Of a stretch of DNA of 9,784 nt, positions 1 to 6,173 are shown in pieces (position 1 is the stretch's first letter; every line of letters begins with the position of its first letter). Position numbers and translations under genes: made by a program. The DNA comes from Atopobium sp. UBA6362 (GTDB lineage: Bacteria; Actinomycetota; Coriobacteriia; Coriobacteriales; Atopobiaceae): the NCBI GenBank assembly GCA_002440065.1, contig DJRK01000111.1:43900-53683 (forward strand), given 5' to 3'. The notes under the pieces were generated by a model. The model was not told where the DNA came from. It ran no database searches and was given only the letters and a program-made list of their open reading frames with translations.

Positions 1-1108
1 AGAGGCGGTTGAGGCGGCTCTTGAGGTTCTCGGCGACGAAGCCGAGGCCGTTGGTGCGCAGGCGGTACGCCGCTTCCTTCGCGAGGTACCCCGCACGCGC
101 GAGCGCATCGTTTTTGGGCGCCTCGATGCCCCTTGCCTGCGCAAAGAAGGACTTGGCAGAAGGCGAGAGCGCGGCGAGGCCCCAGACGCGCGCAGGGTCG
201 ATCCGCGCCATGGAGCAATCGATGAGCTCGCGCACATCCTGGGGAAGGGCCGTCTTCTCAAACGCGCTCGAGGTAATGAGCGCGTAATTGACGCCGCGCA
301 GGGCGAGCGCGTCCAACACGCGTTCGTTGGCGACGCCGAGCTTCTCGGCCTCGTCCATCATCTCGTTCCAGCGGGTCAGGGGGATAAGCGGGCTCTTGGC
401 CGCGAGGGCCTCGGCATCGTTGAGGTCGTGCTCGCGGTAGTAGTACAGCGGCTCGTCGACGTAGGCGAGGCCGCGCGCGCCGCAAAGGGTCTGCACCATG
501 AAGGGGTTGTCGGTCCAGCCGGAGCCGGGGACCTCGCGAAAGCGGATGCCCCTCTCGGCAAGAAAACCGCGGCGATACATCGCGGCCCAGATGGCGGGGT
601 GGTGCAGCATGAGCTCGATGCCGTCGCCGACGGCAAACGGCTGCGCGCGGGGCTTGACGCGGCCGACGTAAGGGCAGCTCGCGGGCTTCTTGGCATTGGG
701 CAGGACGCGCCAATAAGCGCATTTGACCACATCGACCTGCGGCTCCGTCGAGGCGTTTTCATCATTGACGGCGCATGCGGCAGCATAGAGCTTCTCGTAC
801 ATGGTGGGGTCGAGGTAATCGTCGGGCTCGACGATGGCGACCCACTCGCCGTCCGCCAGCGCGATCCCTTTGTTGCAGGTAGCGCCGTAGCCCTCGTTGG
901 GCTTGTCGACGACCGTGATGCGGGGATCGCGCGCCGCATGCCTGCGGGCAATGGTCCCCGAGCGGTCCGTGGAACCGTCGTTCATGCAAATGATCTGCAG
1001 GTCGCGAAGGGTCTGGGACTCGATGCTCTCGAGGCATTGGTCGAGCGTCCCCTCCACGTTGTACATGGGGACGACGACGCTGACGCTCGGCTTGCGGGTG
1101 GTGCTCAT
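1..1108 (-). CDS. Family 2 glycosyltransferase, 3' end outside window
   Basis: Cytoplasmic GT-A fold sugar transferase that would move a sugar from a nucleotide-sugar donor to a growing surface glycan; donor and acceptor cannot be read from the sequence. 369 codons are visible from ATG 1108 leftward with no stop, so the C-terminus is lost. The N-terminus is a classic GT2 start: PSVSVVVPMYN (residues 7-17), then MNDGSTDRSG (42-51, nucleotide-binding Asp), NEGYGATCNKGI (71-82) and the metal-binding EPDDYLD (94-100). The later part (about 120-369) is helical and less conserved, and no membrane segment is obvious in what is visible. The start is fixed by AAGGAG five bases before the ATG. It is divergent from a second GT2 gene, which suggests the border of a capsule or cell-wall polysaccharide cluster. 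The family is certain, the specificity unknown. Confidence 0.9.
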   Translation of the reverse strand, partial: MSTTRKPSVSVVVPMYNVEGTLDQCLESIESQTLRDLQIICMNDGSTDRSGTIARRHAARDPRITVVDKPNEGYGATCNKGIALADGEWVAIVEPDDYLDPTMYEKLYAAACAVNDENASTEPQVDVVKCAYWRVLPNAKKPASCPYVGRVKPRAQPFAVGDGIELMLHHPAIWAAMYRRGFLAERGIRFREVPGSGWTDNPFMVQTLCGARGLAYVDEPLYYYREHDLNDAEALAAKSPLIPLTRWNEMMDEAEKLGVANERVLDALALRGVNYALITSSAFEKTALPQDVRELIDCSMARIDPARVWGLAALSPSAKSFFAQARGIEAPKNDALARAGYLAKEAAYRLRTNGLGFVAENLKSRLNRL

Positions 1109-1150
1109 GTGCGCTCCTTGCTTGGGTGACGTGCCTGCGAGGGCGTATCC

Positions 1151-1156
1151 TATAAT
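1151..1156 (+). promoter_or_regulatory. Candidate -10 box in divergent glycosyltransferase spacer
   Basis: A consensus TATAAT lies in the 118-bp spacer between the two divergent glycosyltransferases, about 70 bases before the rightward start codon. No good TTGACA-like box sits 16-18 bases upstream (the region reads TGACGT). The same bases read TATTAT on the other strand, so the site could serve either gene. The match is seen directly; promoter activity is inferred. Confidence 0.4.
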
Positions 1157-1226
1157 AGGTCAGACGCGGCCGCACGGTCGCCCGCCGACGAACCTGGTAC
1201 GACCGTTGATTGGATTGCCGCACGCC

Positions 1227-2219
1227 ATGAACCGCCCCGCCATCGTTATAGTGACCTTCAAGCGCCAGGACCTCCTGTCGGGGCTCCTCGACTCGATCCT
1301 CGAGCTCACGGTGCCCGTGTGGCGCGTCGTGGTGGTCGACAACGAGAACTCCGCCCAGACCGCCGGGATCGTCGCGGCGTTCGCCAAGAAGGCCGATGCG
1401 CTCTGGGGCGCCACGGACGACGACCCCGACGCGAACGGCGGCACCTCGCGCGCCGTGTACGCCCCGCAAGAAGAGAACACGGGCGGCGCCGGCGGGTTCT
1501 CCGAGGGCGTGCGTATAGCCTACGAGCTCGGTGCCGAGTGGTTCTGGGTCATGGACGACGACGTGGCCGTGGAACCCGACGGGCTCGAGAAGCTCGCGCG
1601 GTGGTCGGAGGAATCCGACGCCATCATGGGGCTGCGGCGCGACTTCGACGACGGCCATTTCTTCTGGCAGCATAGGTTCTGGCCCGCGCTCGCCATCTAC
1701 AACCCGCTGTCCCGCGACGGGTGGCGCCCGGGCGAGCGATATAAACTTTGCAATGTCCTATGCTTCGAGGGCAGCTTCTTCTCGCGCCGTGTGGTGCAGA
1801 AGATCGGCTTGCCGGACGCGCGCTTCTTCATTTACCTGGACGATGCCTGCTACGGCTACGTGGCGAGCAAGGTGACCGACGTCTACTACGTGCCCGACTA
1901 CGTGCTCAGCCGTCGTCGCGAGGTAGCGAACAAGGAGATCGGCAAGAAGCGCCAGCTCAACTCGACCTCGGACATGACGCGCTACTACATCACGCGCAAC
2001 CGCGGGTACCTGGCACGCTATTTCATGCTTTACGGCGACTACAATCCCGTGGGGTACGCCGTGGGGACGGTCGCGACCTTTGGCAAGGAGCTCATTCGCC
2101 TGCTCATCGTGGACCGCTCGCACCTCAAGAGCGGCCTGTCCCGGCTCTGGGAGGGCCACAAGGAGTCGCGACGAATCCTGCACGACCCCACCTGGACCCC
2201 CATGCCGCCCCTCGACTGA
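1227..2219 (+). CDS. Family 2 glycosyltransferase, galactofuranosyltransferase-like
   Basis: 330-residue GT-A glycosyltransferase. It starts with AIVIVTFKRQDLL (5-17), followed by VVVVDNENS (about 34-42). It then shows NTGGAGGF (84-91) and WVMDDD (107-112), the pair of motifs typical of the GlfT1/rhamnosyl- and galactofuranosyltransferase branch of GT2, where the DDD binds the metal and nucleotide-sugar. A later IYLDDA segment probably belongs to the acceptor side of the active site. Expected role: adding a sugar, perhaps galactofuranose, to a lipid-linked or cell-wall glycan at the cytoplasmic face; the sugar is inferred. ATG 1227 is chosen because longer in-frame starts run into the divergent gene. 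Its Shine-Dalgarno is weak, and TTG 1215 is an alternative. It ends 9 bases before a perfect inverted repeat and converges on the redox operon. Confidence 0.85.
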   Translation: MNRPAIVIVTFKRQDLLSGLLDSILELTVPVWRVVVVDNENSAQTAGIVAAFAKKADALWGATDDDPDANGGTSRAVYAPQEENTGGAGGFSEGVRIAYELGAEWFWVMDDDVAVEPDGLEKLARWSEESDAIMGLRRDFDDGHFFWQHRFWPALAIYNPLSRDGWRPGERYKLCNVLCFEGSFFSRRVVQKIGLPDARFFIYLDDACYGYVASKVTDVYYVPDYVLSRRREVANKEIGKKRQLNSTSDMTRYYITRNRGYLARYFMLYGDYNPVGYAVGTVATFGKELIRLLIVDRSHLKSGLSRLWEGHKESRRILHDPTWTPMPPLD

Positions 2220-2227
2220 TCGATAAC

Positions 2228-2273
2228 AAATTGGGGTCGGATACCAAGTTAATTTGGTATCCGACCCCAATTT
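2228..2273. repeat. Perfect 20-bp inverted repeat, likely bidirectional terminator or REP-like palindrome
   Basis: Arms 2228-2247 and 2254-2273 are exact reverse complements (AAATTGGGGTCGGATACCAA) around a 6-base GTTAAT loop. The repeat fills the short gap between two convergent genes, with stops at 2219 and 2288. As RNA it would form a 20-bp hairpin on either strand, ending in an AAATT/AATTT run, so it could terminate both. The GGGGTC core near the foot of the palindrome also recalls REP palindromes handled by IS200-like RAYT transposases. That resemblance is inference, and no transposase is in the window. Confidence 0.75.
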
Positions 2274-2287
2274 AGTGAAGGCGAGAA

Positions 2288-3697
2288 TTACTTCTCGGCG
2301 AAAGCCTTGGTGATGCTGGCCGCGGCCTTCTTGCCGGCGCCCATGGCCAGGATGACCGTGGCGGCGCCGGTGACGATGTCGCCGCCGGCCCAGATGCGGG
2401 GATCGGTCGTCTGGCCGGTCTCCTCGTCGGCGACGATGTAGCCCCACTTGTTGAGCTCCATCTTGCCGCCGATCTTCTTGGCGAAGGGGTTGGCGTTCGT
2501 GCCGATGGCGGAAATCGCGACGTCGCAGGGAATCTCCTCGATGGCGCCCTCGATGGGGATCGGGCGGCGACGGCCGGACTCGTCGGGCTCGCCGAGCTCC
2601 ATCTTCTGGACCTTGACGGCGCAGACGGTGCCGTCCTCGCCGGCGATGAACTCGAGCGGGGAGACGAGCGGCATGACCTCGACGCCCTCGGCCTTGGCGT
2701 GGTGCAGCTCGGCGCGACGGGCGGGCATCTCCTCCTCGGTGCGGCGGTAGGCGATGATGGCGCGCTCGGCGCCCAGGCGCTTGGCCGTGCGGACGGCGTC
2801 CATGGCCACGTTGCCGCCGCCGAAGACGACGACGTTCTTGCCGTGCTTGGTCGGCGTGTCGTAGTCGGGGAACTTGTTGGCCTTCATCAGGTTCACGCGG
2901 GTGAGGTACTCGTTCGCGAAGAAGACGTTGGGCAGGTTCTCGCCGGGCACGTTGAGGAACTTGGGCAGGCCGGCGCCGGTCGCGACGTAGATGGCGTCGA
3001 AGCCCTTCTCGAAGAGCTCGTCGGCCGTGGTGATGTTGCCCACGACGGAGTTGTACTCAAAGTGGACGCCCATCTCCTCCAGGCCGTCGAGCTCGCGCTT
3101 GACGACGGCCTTGGGCAGGCGGAACTCGGGGATGCCGTAGACGAGCACGCCGCCGCCGGTGAAGAAGGCCTCGAAGACGGTGACGTCGAAGCCGTTGCGG
3201 GCGAGCTCGCCGGCGCAGGTGATGCCGGACGGGCCGGAGCCCACGACGGCGACCTTCTTGCCGTTCTTGGGGGCCATCTTGGGCTTGGAGGCCAGCTCGG
3301 GCTGGTCGCCCACGAAGCGCTCGAGCTGGCCGATGGCCACGGGCTCGGACTTCTTGCCGCGGACGCAGCGGCCCTCGCACTGGTTCTCCTGCGGGCAGAC
3401 GCGGCCGCAGATGGCGGGGAGCATGGACTCCTCGCGGATGATGTCCAGCGCGCCGCCGAAGTCCTCGGCGCGGATCTTCTCGATGAACTTGGGGATGTTG
3501 ATGTTGACCGGGCAGCCCTCGACGCACAGCGGCTTCTTGCAGTCCATGCAGCGCTCGGCCTCGGCCAGCGCCATCTCCTTGGTGAAGCCCTTGTCGACGG
3601 GGCGGAAGTCGGTTGCGCGCTCGGCGGCCGGCTCCTCGTTATCGGGGGTGCGCGGGGACTTCATGTCCGGGACAAAGCGACCGTTTACTTGTGGCAT
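2288..3697 (-). CDS. nfnB: NADPH-binding large subunit of NfnAB-type ferredoxin:NADP+ oxidoreductase (GltD-like)
   Basis: 469-residue flavoprotein-type oxidoreductase. An N-terminal ferredoxin-like domain carries eight cysteines in two groups, C50/C53/C58/C62 and C97/C101/C107/C111, ligand sets for two 4Fe-4S clusters. An FAD-binding GSGPSG follows at 153-158, then an NADP-binding loop GGGNVAMD (293-300) and the closing FAD motif AGGDIVTGAATVILAMG (437-453). This is the glutamate synthase small-chain architecture, and databases often call it gltA or gltD. It directly follows an FAD/2Fe-2S subunit, overlapping it by 13 bases, and no glutamate synthase large chain is in the window. This pairing defines NfnAB, which couples NADH and reduced ferredoxin to NADP+ reduction by flavin-based electron bifurcation. 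AGGAGG ten bases upstream of ATG 3697 supports the start. SudAB (sulfide dehydrogenase) is a closely related alternative name. Confidence 0.88.
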   Translation of the reverse strand: MPQVNGRFVPDMKSPRTPDNEEPAAERATDFRPVDKGFTKEMALAEAERCMDCKKPLCVEGCPVNINIPKFIEKIRAEDFGGALDIIREESMLPAICGRVCPQENQCEGRCVRGKKSEPVAIGQLERFVGDQPELASKPKMAPKNGKKVAVVGSGPSGITCAGELARNGFDVTVFEAFFTGGGVLVYGIPEFRLPKAVVKRELDGLEEMGVHFEYNSVVGNITTADELFEKGFDAIYVATGAGLPKFLNVPGENLPNVFFANEYLTRVNLMKANKFPDYDTPTKHGKNVVVFGGGNVAMDAVRTAKRLGAERAIIAYRRTEEEMPARRAELHHAKAEGVEVMPLVSPLEFIAGEDGTVCAVKVQKMELGEPDESGRRRPIPIEGAIEEIPCDVAISAIGTNANPFAKKIGGKMELNKWGYIVADEETGQTTDPRIWAGGDIVTGAATVILAMGAGKKAAASITKAFAEK

Positions 3698-4527
3698 GCG
3701 CAGTTCGCCTCCTCATAGGCCTTGAGGGACTGGCCCTCCTCGGTACGGTATGCAGCCTGACGCGCGCGCAGGTCGTTCCAGTCGACCTTGGTGGCGTCGA
3801 AGTCGGGGCCGTCGACGCAGGCGAACTTCGTCTGGCCGTCGACCTCGACGCGGCAGCAGCCGCACATGCCCGTGCCGTCGACCATGATGGGGTTGAGCGA
3901 CGCGGTGATCGGGGTGTTGTACTTCTCGGCCGTCATGGCGGAGAACTTCATCATCGGGACGGGGCCGACGCAGAAGACCTGGCTCACGGCCTTGTCCTGC
4001 AGCAGGCGCTCCAGCGGGGCGGTAACGACGCCCTTCTCGCCATAGGAGCCGTCGTCGGTGGTGATGTGGATGTGGTCGTCGTCCAGCAGCTCGCGGAACT
4101 GGTCCTCGAGCAGCAGGAGGTCCTTCGTGCGGGCGCCCATGATGGCGTGCACCTCGTGGCCGGTCTCGACCAGGTGCTTGGCGACCGGGAAGGCGATGGC
4201 CAGGCCGACGCCGCCGCCGATGACCGCGCACGGGCCCTCGGCCATCTCGGTCGGCATGCCCAGCGGGCCGGTGACGTCCTTGATGGAGTCTCCCGCCTCG
4301 TAGGTGGACAGCATCTCGGTGGTCTTGCCGATCACCATGAAGATGAACTCGACCCAGCCCTCCTCGGGGTTCCAGCCCGCCAGGGTGAACGGCACGCGCT
4401 CGCCCGTCTCGTTGGCGCGGACCATGAGGAACTGGCCAGCGTGAGCGTGCTTGGCCATCTCCGGCGCCTCGATGCGGAACTTGAACACCTTCTCCGAGAA
4501 CTGCGTCTTGTCGAGGATCTTGTACAT
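3685..4527 (-). CDS. nfnA: NADH-binding small subunit of NfnAB-type oxidoreductase (ferredoxin reductase-like)
   Basis: 280 residues, the normal length for NfnA/SudB proteins, which resemble the dihydroorotate dehydrogenase electron-transfer subunit. The N-terminal barrel has the FAD-binding RVPFTLAGW (44-52). The nucleotide domain has GGGVGLAIAFPVAKHL (104-119) and VFCVGPVPMMK (184-194). The C-terminal 2Fe-2S site reads VDGTGMCGCCRV (216-227) with C237 in KFACVDGPDF. An Asp plus three Cys ligand set is known for NfnA, and D217 is a suitable candidate. The subunit takes electrons from NADH and passes them to the large subunit and ferredoxin. First gene of a two-gene operon; its stop lies 13 bases inside the next gene. 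ATG 4527 is preferred over the adjacent in-frame TTG 4530 because AGGAG lies 7 bases from the ATG and only 4 from the TTG. Confidence 0.88.
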   Translation of the reverse strand: MYKILDKTQFSEKVFKFRIEAPEMAKHAHAGQFLMVRANETGERVPFTLAGWNPEEGWVEFIFMVIGKTTEMLSTYEAGDSIKDVTGPLGMPTEMAEGPCAVIGGGVGLAIAFPVAKHLVETGHEVHAIMGARTKDLLLLEDQFRELLDDDHIHITTDDGSYGEKGVVTAPLERLLQDKAVSQVFCVGPVPMMKFSAMTAEKYNTPITASLNPIMVDGTGMCGCCRVEVDGQTKFACVDGPDFDATKVDWNDLRARQAAYRTEEGQSLKAYEEANCACHK

Positions 4528-4572
4528 CAACTAACTCCTCTCCTGCGTTTCTCTTTTCTGTTTCTGGGGCCG

Positions 4573-4599
4573 CGCCCGAGTCCCCCTTGACTCTGGGCG
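4573..4599 (-). promoter_or_regulatory. Hairpin in the nfnAB leader
   Basis: On the minus strand CGCCC-(A)-GAGTC, a 6-base AAGGGG loop, then GACTC-GGGCG forms a 10-bp stem with one bulged A, about 50 bases before the nfnA start codon. No U-run follows, so it is not an evident intrinsic terminator. It may stabilise or attenuate the transcript. The pairing is seen directly; a role is inferred. Confidence 0.4.
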
Positions 4600-4788
4600 G
4601 CGCGCGAACCGGCTTGCCGCCTACGGCCCAGCAACTTCATGATTGTACCCCGCTCGCGGGTGGGCGTATGGCCGATGTGCCGTTGCGGGGGGAAATCGCG
4701 CCGTTTGCCGGATGTGCCGGGCATGCGTCTTCTGGCGGGTGCGCTGCCATGCGGCGCGCGGCCGTCGCCCGGAGCGGAATTCGCGGCT

Positions 4789-4818
4789 TTGCGGCGTTGC
4801 GCGGCGGAACGGTATGCT
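4789..4818 (+). promoter_or_regulatory. Candidate promoter of the NlpC/P60-like gene
   Basis: TTGCGG at 4789-4794 and TATGCT at 4813-4818 are 18 bases apart, a plausible sigma-70-type pair. Transcription would start roughly 25 bases before ATG 4852, leaving room for the GGGGAGG Shine-Dalgarno. In such GC-rich DNA chance matches are common. Confidence 0.35.
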
Positions 4819-4851
4819 GCTGGCGATGGCCATGCGAGCGGGGAGGCGTCG

Positions 4852-5415
4852 ATGGAACCAGGGCAGCGGGAGCGCCTGCTGACCGAGCTTGGGCGCAGGC
4901 GAATGCTTGCGGGGCCGGGAGCGGGTGGGAAGAAGACCGACGGCGAGGTCCTTACGCTGTGGGGCCAGCCGGCCTGGCGGGCGGTGCCGCGTGGCGAGGA
5001 CGCCGGGGCTCCGCAGGCCCTTATGGACGCCGGACCGCGGCAGAAGCTCCTTGTACAGATCGCGTATGCGGAACCGGCTTGCGGGGACGATGCGTGCGCG
5101 GCCTGGGTCGAGGACGCATGGGCCGGCCTGGGGCTGGGGGCCGTGAGCGGGTGTGCCCGGGAGCTGTACGAACGCTTCTGCGCGGCCTCGGATCTCGCTC
5201 TGCTCAAGGTGGGGATGATCGTGGCCGTGCCCGAGGTACCGTATACCTTTGCCGGCCGCGAGCATGGCCACGTGGGCCTCTACGTGGGCGACGGCGCCGT
5301 GATGGATTGCGCCGAGGGCCGCGTGCGCAAGGCCCCTCTCGACCTGTGGCTCAGCACGTACGGCGTCATGGCCGAGCCCCGTTGGGGCTGGTTGGCGCAT
5401 CTTCCCCTCGACTGA
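4852..5415 (+). CDS. NlpC/P60-like putative cysteine peptidase, no signal peptide
   Basis: 187 residues. The C-terminal half resembles the NlpC/P60 papain-like fold. ACAAWVEDAW (81-90) offers the nucleophile C82 at the head of a helix. VGMIVAVPE (120-128) matches the strand usually written PGDLVFF. HGHVGLYVGDGAVMDC (138-153) supplies the catalytic histidine H140 and the following strand. Family members cleave peptidoglycan stem peptides. The N-terminal 65 residues are charged and low in complexity, with no signal peptide or membrane helix, so export is not evident and the target may be cytoplasmic or a released phage-like substrate. The start is set by GGGGAGG five bases before ATG 4852; the open frame continues upstream to 4639 but without support. 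It is divergent from nfnAB and followed by the toxin-antitoxin pair. A CHAP amidase is an alternative classification. Confidence 0.65.
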   Translation: MEPGQRERLLTELGRRRMLAGPGAGGKKTDGEVLTLWGQPAWRAVPRGEDAGAPQALMDAGPRQKLLVQIAYAEPACGDDACAAWVEDAWAGLGLGAVSGCARELYERFCAASDLALLKVGMIVAVPEVPYTFAGREHGHVGLYVGDGAVMDCAEGRVRKAPLDLWLSTYGVMAEPRWGWLAHLPLD

Positions 5416-5442
5416 CTCCATGCGGATCTGCGTGGGTATAAT
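5412..5442 (+). promoter_or_regulatory. Candidate promoter of the toxin-antitoxin operon
   Basis: A perfect TATAAT (5437-5442) lies 36 bases before the antitoxin start codon. Upstream, CTGACT (5412-5417) is a possible but weak -35 box at 19-base spacing. It overlaps the end of the preceding gene (stop 5413-5415), so that gene has almost no 3' untranslated region before this promoter. Confidence 0.6.
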
Positions 5443-5464
5443 CGTATTACATTGAAATACGATT
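5440..5464. promoter_or_regulatory. Inverted-repeat operator overlapping the toxin-antitoxin -10 box
   Basis: AATCGTATT (5440-5448) and AATACGATT (5456-5464) are exact 9-bp reverse complements separated by seven bases. The left arm overlaps the last bases of the TATAAT and the right arm touches the Shine-Dalgarno. Type II antitoxins with a ribbon-helix-helix fold, alone or with their toxin, usually repress their own promoter by binding such palindromes. That this is the operator is inferred from position and symmetry. Confidence 0.65.
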
Positions 5465-5478
5465 GGAGGAGGGCGACG

Positions 5479-5706
5479 ATGGCAATGGAAGCAACGACCA
5501 TCCGCTTCGAGCCAGAAGAGAGGTCCTGGATTCAGGCATACGCCGACTTTGTTGGCAGGACGTTCTCCGATGTGGTGCGCGAGGCGGCGCTCGAAATGGT
5601 CGAAGATGCCGCCGACCGTCAGGCGTACGAAGATTCCTTGGCCGCAGACGATGGAGTGCGTTACTCGATGGATGAGGTCAAGCGCATGGCAATGGAAGCC
5701 GAATGA
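5479..5706 (+). CDS. RelB-type (DUF6290-like) antitoxin
   Basis: 75-residue acidic protein, the antitoxin half of a type II pair. The N-terminus reads TTIRFEPEERSWIQAYADFVGRTFSDVVREAALEM (6-40): a short beta strand followed by two helices, the ribbon-helix-helix DNA-binding pattern of RelB/DUF6290 proteins. The rest, rich in Asp and Glu, would wrap and neutralise the toxin. ATG 5479 is chosen because GGAGGAGGG ends five bases before it; ATG 5485 is a second in-frame choice, and the longer frame from TTG 5452 would swallow the Shine-Dalgarno and operator. It overlaps the toxin by the four bases ATGA, typical of translational coupling. A palindrome on its own promoter implies autorepression. 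Confidence 0.85.
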   Translation: MAMEATTIRFEPEERSWIQAYADFVGRTFSDVVREAALEMVEDAADRQAYEDSLAADDGVRYSMDEVKRMAMEAE

Positions 5707-5990
5707 GCTATGAGGTCGAGTGGTCGCGTGCTGCGACAAAACAGCTTCTCTCTATAGAGAAGAAGCAACGATTGATGATTCTTAAATGGGTTGAGGAGAA
5801 TCTCGAAGGCTGCGAGAACCCTAAGGCCGTCTCTGGTTCTAAGGCGCTTAAGGGAACTCAGAATGGATGGCGGTATAGGGTCGGTAGCTACAGGATTCTG
5901 TCGACGATTGATGAGGGGAAGCTACTCATCGAAGTTGTCCGAGTGGGGCATAGACAGGGTGTATATAAGAATCTGCCCAAGGAAATGTGA
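5703..5990 (+). CDS. RelE/ParE-superfamily toxin
   Basis: 95-residue basic protein, the usual size for RelE-type toxins, most of which cut mRNA in the ribosomal A site. An N-terminal strand (YEVEWSRAATKQL) leads to two helices (about 11-35), then the sheet GWRYRVGSYRIL (55-66) and VVRVGHRQGVY (78-88). R57, R59, R64, H83, R84 and Y88 are candidate catalytic or RNA-binding residues, matching the conserved Arg and VGHR-x-VY pattern of the family. Some ParE members poison gyrase instead, so the target is not proven. Base use is visibly less GC-rich than in neighbouring genes, with codons such as ATA, AGG, AGA and TCT, suggesting recent acquisition. The start overlaps the antitoxin stop. The toxin looks intact. 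Confidence 0.85.
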   Translation: MSYEVEWSRAATKQLLSIEKKQRLMILKWVEENLEGCENPKAVSGSKALKGTQNGWRYRVGSYRILSTIDEGKLLIEVVRVGHRQGVYKNLPKEM

Positions 5991-6110
5991 TGTTCTGAGG
6001 TCATGACCTAGCGCCTCCCCGCCCCGCGTCGTCACTGCCGAACGAAGTGTCGACGGCGACTCCAAGCGTCGATTCGCCGAGTCGACGGGTGCGTTTGCTG
6101 CCCCGATTCG

Positions 6111-6125
6111 TATACTTCGAAGTAT
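6111..6125 (+). promoter_or_regulatory. Candidate malic enzyme -10 box within a 14-bp palindrome
   Basis: TATACT (6111-6116) is a good -10 match about 60 bases before the malic enzyme start, though the -35 region is poor. It overlaps the perfect palindrome ATACTTCGAAGTAT (6112-6125), a position where a dimeric repressor would block RNA polymerase. The symmetry is seen directly; regulator and function are unknown. Confidence 0.4.
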
Positions 6126-6138
6126 CGCTGACTAACAC

Positions 6139-6154
6139 GTCGCCTTCGGGCGAC
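6139..6154 (+). promoter_or_regulatory. UUCG tetraloop hairpin in the malic enzyme leader
   Basis: GTCGCC-TTCG-GGCGAC forms a perfect 6-bp stem capped by the very stable UUCG tetraloop, ending about seven bases before the GGGGAG Shine-Dalgarno. It probably protects the 5' end of the mRNA or tunes translation. CGTCG of the left arm can alternatively pair with CGACG at 6156-6160. Confidence 0.45.
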
Positions 6155-6173
6155 CCGACGAGGGGAGACGCCA

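Larger units (their letters stand above)
4528..4851. other. Divergent 324-bp spacer between nfnA and the peptidase gene
   Basis: No convincing gene lies here. Reading minus-ward it holds a TACAAT at 4647-4642 that could be the nfnAB -10 box (no clear -35), then a leader of about 110 bases. The leader contains a hairpin at 4599-4573 and a purine-rich stretch ending in the Shine-Dalgarno. Reading plus-ward it holds the likely promoter of the peptidase gene near 4789-4818. The reading frame that extends that gene back to 4639 is arginine- and glycine-rich, lacks domain character and would overlap both promoters. Confidence 0.5.
5991..6173. other. Intergenic region with several inverted repeats before malic enzyme
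   Basis: No gene seen. From left to right it holds the 12-bp palindrome AGGTCATGACCT (5998-6009), then a bulged hairpin with GTCGAC-GGCGA (6049-6059) pairing to TCGCC-GTCGAC (6074-6078 and 6081-6086). After these come the 14-bp palindrome at 6112-6125 and a UUCG-loop hairpin at 6139-6154. None is followed by a T-run, so no clear intrinsic terminator for the toxin-antitoxin operon is visible. Confidence 0.5.

Noticed and set aside
897..1226. N-terminal extension of the rightward glycosyltransferase back to ATG 897
   Set aside because: It would overlap the divergent glycosyltransferase by over 200 bases; the GT2 fold begins right after ATG 1227.
2699..3718. Long open frame (339 codons) on the plus strand opposite the NfnB gene
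   Set aside because: It mirrors a well-supported gene; its product is Ala/Gly/Leu/Asp-rich with no domain. Long antisense frames are expected in GC-rich coding DNA.
3613..4590. 325-codon plus-strand frame opposite the NfnA gene
   Set aside because: Antisense shadow with biased composition and no Shine-Dalgarno, while the minus strand carries clear FAD and 2Fe-2S motifs.
4621..5739. 372-codon minus-strand frame covering the peptidase and antitoxin genes
   Set aside because: It spans two plus-strand genes and their promoters, and its translation shows no recognisable family.
5745..5762. Hairpin CTTCTCT/AGAGAAG inside the toxin gene
   Set aside because: A 7-bp stem with a 4-base loop lying within conserved coding sequence; likely chance, though it could modestly affect toxin translation.
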